DNA from: Micromonospora polyrhachis
GTDB lineage: Bacteria > Actinomycetota > Actinomycetes > Mycobacteriales > Micromonosporaceae
Assembly (NCBI RefSeq): GCF_014203835.1
Contig: NZ_JACHJW010000001.1
Coordinates: 4,476,501-4,540,500, forward strand
Direction: 5' to 3'
DNA: 64,000 bases
Position numbers and translations under genes: made by a program. Below, one piece after another: positions 60,012 to 64,000 of this stretch (its first letter is position 1; each line of letters opens with the position of its first letter). Under the pieces are notes generated by a model that worked only from the letters and a program-made list of their open reading frames with translations, did not search any database and was not told where the DNA came from.

Positions 60012-61250
60012 GTGGCATCGACGTTTTCGGTCCTTACCCGTAACCGGGACTTCCGTAATCTGTTCTGCGCCGAACTGGTGGTCTTCGGGGCCGACTGGTT
60101 CGTCATGGTGCCGTTGCTGGTGCTGTTGCCGGAGTTGACCGGCAGCGGTGTGTGGGGCGCGCTGGTGCTGGCCCTGGACACCGGCATCGTCGCGCTGCTG
60201 CTGCCGTACACCGGCACTATCGCAGACCGGATGGACCGCCGGAAGATCATGATCGTGGCCAACCTGGCCGCCCTGCTCGGCGTCCTGCTCCTGCTCGGTG
60301 TCCGTAGCGAGGCGACGGCCTGGCTGGCCCTGCTCGCGATCGGGGCGGTAGCGGTCGCGAAGGCGTTCTACTCGCCGGCCGCGCAGGCAGCGCTGCCCAA
60401 CGTGCTGGAACCGGCGGAACTCGCCGCCGGCAATGCGATCGCCGGCTCGGCGTGGGGAACGATGACGGTGGTTGGCGCGTCCCTCGGTGGGGTGCTGACC
60501 TCGGCGTTCGGGCCGTACGCCTGTTTCTGGATCGCGGCGGCCTTCCTGGTCGGGGCCGCGTTGCTGGCCCGGCGGATCCGGCGGCCGTTGCAGGTGCCTC
60601 GGGACCACACGGTGCCGGCCCCGCGCACCTGGGCGGCGATCAGCGAGGCGCTGCGCTACATCGGCCACCGGCCCCGGGTGCTCGCGCTGGTCACCGTGAA
60701 GTCGGCGGTGGGGCTGGGCAACGGGGTGCTGACCGTCTTTCCGCTGCTCGCCGGCCTGTACGGGGTCGGCGCGATCGGCACCGGCCTGCTCTTCGCGGTA
60801 CGTGGCGCCGGGGCGCTGGCCGGGCCGATGCTGATGCGTCGGGTGCTCAGCCACCGGTCGTGGCTGCTCCCCGGCCTGGCGTTGTCGATGACCGGCTACG
60901 GCCTGTCCTACGTCGGGGTGGCGGCGGCCCCCTGGTTCTGGCTGGTGCTGGTGCTGGTCTTCGTCGCGCACCTGGCTGGTGGCGGCAACTGGGTGCTGTC
61001 CAACTTCGCCTTGCAGGGCGAGGTGCCGGACCGGCTACGGGGCCGGGTCTTCGCGACCGACATGATGCTGGCGACGCTTGCTGTCTCGGTCAGCCAACTG
61101 GTGGTGGCCGCCGTGGTCGACCACGTCGACGCGTGGATCGTGCTGGCCGGTTGTGGCCTGACCACGGTGGTCTACGCGATCGGTTGGCGGGTCGCCACCC
61201 GCCGGCTGTCGCTGTCGGATGAAGCGACCGAACCGGTCCCCGCCGCCTGA
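60012..61250 (+). CDS. MFS transporter (enterobactin-exporter/EntS-like type)
   Basis: GTG 60012, 412 residues. Twelve predicted membrane helices with the MFS motif after TM2 (GTIADRMDRRKIMIVANLAALLGVLLLLG), RNLFCAELVVFGADWFVMVPLLVLLPELTGSGVWGALVLALDTGIVALLLPY at the start, and EVPDRLRGRVFATDMMLATLAVSVSQ near the end. It belongs to the MFS group that includes EntS and drug exporters. The substrate is unknown. Confidence 0.87.
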   Translation: MASTFSVLTRNRDFRNLFCAELVVFGADWFVMVPLLVLLPELTGSGVWGALVLALDTGIVALLLPYTGTIADRMDRRKIMIVANLAALLGVLLLLGVRSEATAWLALLAIGAVAVAKAFYSPAAQAALPNVLEPAELAAGNAIAGSAWGTMTVVGASLGGVLTSAFGPYACFWIAAAFLVGAALLARRIRRPLQVPRDHTVPAPRTWAAISEALRYIGHRPRVLALVTVKSAVGLGNGVLTVFPLLAGLYGVGAIGTGLLFAVRGAGALAGPMLMRRVLSHRSWLLPGLALSMTGYGLSYVGVAAAPWFWLVLVLVFVAHLAGGGNWVLSNFALQGEVPDRLRGRVFATDMMLATLAVSVSQLVVAAVVDHVDAWIVLAGCGLTTVVYAIGWRVATRRLSLSDEATEPVPAA

Positions 61251-61313
61251 TTCGCGGGAGCCGCCGGATTTTTCTGGGGACTTGTGTGCCCGGCGAGTCA
61301 CTCGATACCTTGG

Positions 61314-61332
61314 TGATATCACTTTGATGGCA
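61314..61332. promoter_or_regulatory. Tandem operator-like motif upstream of the SPFH/RHH operon
   Basis: TGATATCA (61314-61321, a palindrome) and TGATGGCA (61325-61332) are two imperfect copies at 11-bp spacing, one helix turn, right before the ribosome site (AAGGAG). RHH proteins bind such spaced short repeats, so the RHH gene product may autoregulate here. Confidence 0.45.
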
Positions 61333-61342
61333 AGGAGATGTC

Positions 61343-62209
61343 ATGGAGAGGTCCGCCTTCCGGCTTCCCGGGTTCCTGGTGATCGCGGCACTGGTGGCAC
61401 TGGCCGCAGCGGTGTCGACGGTGCTCATCTTGCTGGCCGGTGCCTCCGACGCCGTGCTGTGGATCGTCGTGGCCTCCGTCAGCTATGCCGTGCTCGCCGT
61501 CGTCACCACCACCGGATTCGTCATCGTCAATCCCAACAATGCGAAGGTCGTGCAGTTCTTCGGGCGCTATGTCGGCACCATCCGGGATGCCGGGCTGCAC
61601 TGGACCTGGCCGCTGACCGCGCACCGGCAGGTCACCCTGCGGGTGCGCAACTTCGAGACCGCCCGGCTCAAGGTCTCCGACGCCGACGGCAATCCGGTGG
61701 AGATCGCCGCCGTCGTCGTGTGGCGGGTGGTCGATTCCGCCAAGGCCGTGTTCGCCGTCGACAACCACGTCGAGTACGTCTCCGTGCAGGCCGAGGCGGC
61801 GGTCCGGCACCTGGCCACCAGCTACCCGTACGAGGCGCACGACTCGGGCCGGGCCAGCCTGCGGGACAGTCTCGCCGTCAGTGACGAGCTGACCCAGGAA
61901 CTGCGCGAACGGGTGGAACTGGCCGGCGTCGAGGTGCTGGAATCACGGACCACCCACCTCGCGTACGCGCCGGAGATCGCCCAGGCGATGCTGGCCCGGC
62001 AACAGGCGAACGCCATGGTCGCGGCCCGGTTCAAGATCGTCGAAGGGGCGGTGGGTATGGTCTCCAACGCCCTGGAGCGGCTGAGCGTGGAGCACATCGT
62101 CGAGCTGGACGAGGAACGCAAGGCCCAGATGGTGGCGAATCTGCTCGTCGTACTCTGTGGCGACCGGGCGGCTCAGCCCGTCGTCAATGCGGGTTCCCTC
62201 TACAGCTGA
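61343..62209 (+). CDS. SPFH-domain (stomatin/prohibitin-like) membrane protein
   Basis: ATG 61343 follows AAGGAG. 288 residues. Two membrane helices ([52 protein letters not shown]) precede the SPFH domain ([105 protein letters not shown]). A long helix ([59 protein letters not shown]) completes it. It probably forms membrane microdomain rings. It is operonic with the RHH gene 15 bp later. Confidence 0.9.
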   Translation: MERSAFRLPGFLVIAALVALAAAVSTVLILLAGASDAVLWIVVASVSYAVLAVVTTTGFVIVNPNNAKVVQFFGRYVGTIRDAGLHWTWPLTAHRQVTLRVRNFETARLKVSDADGNPVEIAAVVVWRVVDSAKAVFAVDNHVEYVSVQAEAAVRHLATSYPYEAHDSGRASLRDSLAVSDELTQELRERVELAGVEVLESRTTHLAYAPEIAQAMLARQQANAMVAARFKIVEGAVGMVSNALERLSVEHIVELDEERKAQMVANLLVVLCGDRAAQPVVNAGSLYS

Positions 62210-62224
62210 GGCGGTTGCCGGCTG

Positions 62225-62422
62225 ATGGCCGAACGCAAGAAACTGTTGCTACGGCTCGATCCGCAGGTCTACGAGGCAGTTGCCAAGTGGGCCGCCGACG
62301 ACCTGCGTAGCGTCAACGCACAGATCGAGTACGCCCTACGGCAGGCGTTGCGTGCCGCAGGGCGTACACCGAAACAACCACCGTCCGAGAAGTCACCGTC
62401 CGAGAAGTCACCGGACGAGTGA
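62225..62422 (+). CDS. Ribbon-helix-helix regulator (Arc/HicB-like)
   Basis: ATG 62225, 65 residues. RHH fold: [43 protein letters not shown] (strand plus two helices), then a disordered tail with a SEKSP repeat. Position after the SPFH gene is common in actinomycetes. Likely regulator of its own operon. Confidence 0.82.
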   Translation: MAERKKLLLRLDPQVYEAVAKWAADDLRSVNAQIEYALRQALRAAGRTPKQPPSEKSPSEKSPDE

Positions 62423-62458
62423 ATTCCGGCCAACGCCCGACTCCGGGCATGGTGTCGG

Positions 62459-62971
62459 TCAGGACGTCGGTGGGGTCCACTGGGCCGGTGCCGGCGGTGC
62501 GGAGGCCGGCGGGTACGGGGCCGACATCGTCGGGTATTGCGCTGGCGTGCCCGACGTCGGCGTGTCCGACCAGGCGGCAGGCGCGGCCGACGGCGTGGTC
62601 GGCGTCGCTGTCGGTTCCGTCCTGGCGGTACGGCCGGCCAGTACCGCGCCGATGAGCAGCCCGATCCCGGCTGCCTGCATGAGGCTCAGCAGCAGGGAGA
62701 CGACGAGGCTGATCGGAGTGAACTCAGCGTGGTTGAAGACACCCTCCCTGAACAACGTGGGAATCGCCAGTCCCCAGGCCAGGGCAAGAAGTAGTTCCAG
62801 CAACAGGACCGCGCCGCCGAGGAAGGCCAGCACCCGGGCGCGACCGGGCAGCCGCTTGCCGGCCACGGCCACCAGGATCAGCCCGACCACCAGCACCAGC
62901 ATGGTCGGCAGTGTCCCCAACGATGGGCCAAGCAGGTCTCCGAACACGGCTTCCTCCGCTCCCAGGATCAT
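62459..62971 (-). CDS. Multi-helix membrane protein
   Basis: ATG 62971, 170 residues. Four membrane helices (LPTMLVLVVGLILVAVAG, VLAFLGGAVLLLELLLALAWGLAIP, ISLVVSLLLSLMQAAGIGLLIGAVLAG and a first shorter one) followed by a Pro/Ala/Thr-rich cytoplasmic tail. No motif or family recognised. Divergent from thrB. Confidence 0.6.
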   Translation of the reverse strand: MILGAEEAVFGDLLGPSLGTLPTMLVLVVGLILVAVAGKRLPGRARVLAFLGGAVLLLELLLALAWGLAIPTLFREGVFNHAEFTPISLVVSLLLSLMQAAGIGLLIGAVLAGRTARTEPTATPTTPSAAPAAWSDTPTSGTPAQYPTMSAPYPPASAPPAPAQWTPPTS

Positions 62972-63069
62972 GCCGACACCTTACCGGCGATGGTCGATAC
63001 GACCGCGATTGGCGAGACCGTAGGCATACCGGCGCTGGCCGAGTGCCGGACGCGGCCTAGCATGAACGA

Positions 63070-64000
63070 ATGCCGCTGTCCTTCGTCTCCGGGCCGGCGC
63101 GGGTGCGCGTGCCCGCGACGAGCGCCAATCTCGGGCCGGGCTTCGATGCGCTGGGCCTGGCGCTGGCGCTCTACGACGAGGTCACCGCCCGGGTCACGTC
63201 GAGCGGCTGCCGGGTCGAGGTGACCGGTGAAGGCGCTGGTGAGCTGCCCGCCGACGACACACATCTGGTCGTACGCGCCATGCGGACCACCTTCGACGTG
63301 CTCGGCGGCCAGCCGTCGGGTGTGGCTGTCGACTGCGTGAACCGCATCCCGCAGGCTCGGGGGCTGGGTTCCTCGTCGGCGGCGATCGTTGCTGGCGTAC
63401 AGCTTGCCCGGGCGCTCGTGACCGACGGCGGCCAGCGCCTCGACGATGCCGGCGCACTGCGGTTGGCCGCCGAGATCGAGGGGCATCCGGACAACGTCGC
63501 GCCCTGCCTGCTCGGCGGGTTCACCATCGCCTGGACGGAAACCGCGGAGTCCGCGGCGCGTACCGGTGTCCTGCCTGGAGCCCGGGCGGTTTCCCTGCCG
63601 ATCGCCCCGGCCGTGCAGCCGGTGGTGTTCATACCCGGTGAACGTGGGTTGACCTCGGTGGCCCGTGCCGCGTTGCCGGCTACCGTGCCGCATCGGGACG
63701 CGGCGTTCAACGCCGGCCGTTCCGCGTTGCTCGTGCACGCCCTCACCACCGAGCCCGGTCTGCTACTGGCCGCGACCGAGGATCGGCTACACCAGGACTA
63801 CCGGGCGGCGGGGATGCCTGGCACCGCCGCCCTGCTCACGGCCCTGCGTGCGGCGGGTGTGACAGCTGTGGTCAGTGGGGCGGGACCGACGGTCCTGGCG
63901 CTGACCGAGCCGCCGGCAGGATTCGACCCGGGAATGGATTGGATCTGCCAAAGGTTGTCCGTGGATGTCGCCGGTGCCCTGGTCGAGGGGGGTAGACTGG
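63070..64000 (+). CDS. thrB: Homoserine kinase, 3' end outside window
   Basis: ATG 63070 opens MPLSFVSGPARVRVPATSANLGPGFDALGLALALYDEV, the GHMP-kinase N-terminus. IPQARGLGSSSAAIVAGVQLARAL is the ATP-binding motif; AAEIEGHPDNVAPCLLGGFTIAW and VVSGAGPTVLAL are further GHMP motifs. 310 residues are visible and the frame is open at the right edge. Phosphorylates homoserine for ThrC. The usual thrC-thrB neighbourhood is separated here by 9 kb. Confidence 0.95.
   Translation, partial: MPLSFVSGPARVRVPATSANLGPGFDALGLALALYDEVTARVTSSGCRVEVTGEGAGELPADDTHLVVRAMRTTFDVLGGQPSGVAVDCVNRIPQARGLGSSSAAIVAGVQLARALVTDGGQRLDDAGALRLAAEIEGHPDNVAPCLLGGFTIAWTETAESAARTGVLPGARAVSLPIAPAVQPVVFIPGERGLTSVARAALPATVPHRDAAFNAGRSALLVHALTTEPGLLLAATEDRLHQDYRAAGMPGTAALLTALRAAGVTAVVSGAGPTVLALTEPPAGFDPGMDWICQRLSVDVAGALVEGGRL

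Overview
The window is high-GC actinomycete chromosome. The gene content (argS-lysA-hom-thrC-thrB, DUF305/DUF3105 pair, SPFH/RHH pair, a SigE-family sigma factor, many GTG starts and 4-bp stop/start overlaps) points to Micromonosporaceae, probably Micromonospora or a close relative. This assignment comes from gene order and protein character only; no database was searched.

Layout. 1-2868: chromosome with a GPP34-like protein, a DIP1984-like protein, an NTF2-like protein, a DinB-like protein and the 5' part of a SigE-family sigma gene. 2869-36653: a 33.8-kb integrative element inside that sigma gene. It begins with a large serine integrase; the two sigma halves rejoin in frame through a shared 6-bp GTCAAG. 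36654-42116: chromosome again, with the sigma 3' end, a coupled Asp-box membrane protein (possible anti-sigma), a lipoprotein and a MacAB-type export operon. 42117-45525: a secreted small protein, tRNA-Arg(CCG), a transposase-derived regulator and the DUF305-DUF3105 pair. 45621-64000: argS, lysA, hom, thrC and thrB. This run is broken by a TnpB element (itself split by an IS110 element) between lysA and hom, an IS30 element after thrC, and an RND exporter, polysaccharide deacetylase, MFS transporter and SPFH/RHH block before thrB.

Inside the element, from the left: integrase; a PD-(D/E)XK nuclease gene broken by two IS630-family elements in tandem; a small membrane protein; an uncharacterised two-gene cassette; a reverse transcriptase translationally coupled to a small HEPN-type protein with an R-x4-H motif; a mobility/replication block (DUF2637 protein, five 19-bp iteron-like repeats, replication-relaxation protein); a 1037-residue HTH + P-loop NTPase + HEAT-repeat + OMP-decarboxylase-like barrel protein coupled to a GNAT; a seven-gene operon (UDP-galactopyranose-mutase-like flavoenzyme, HPr-kinase-like protein, small P-loop kinase, GT4, GT2, NUDIX, APH-like); remnants of an adenine methyltransferase and of a UDP-glucose dehydrogenase; and two HTH/TPR regulators with small zinc-ribbon proteins and GNATs. 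No FtsK/TraB translocase or relaxase was recognised, so the element looks integrative and perhaps mobilisable, not self-conjugative.

Most interesting candidates: (1) the element as an intervening sequence in a sigma gene, arranged like the Bacillus sigK skin element; (2) the RT + HEPN pair as a split Abi-type antiphage module; (3) the STAND-like protein whose C-terminal barrel has lost the catalytic D-x-K signature and may act as a ligand sensor; (4) the seven-gene flavoenzyme/kinase/glycosyltransferase cargo operon.
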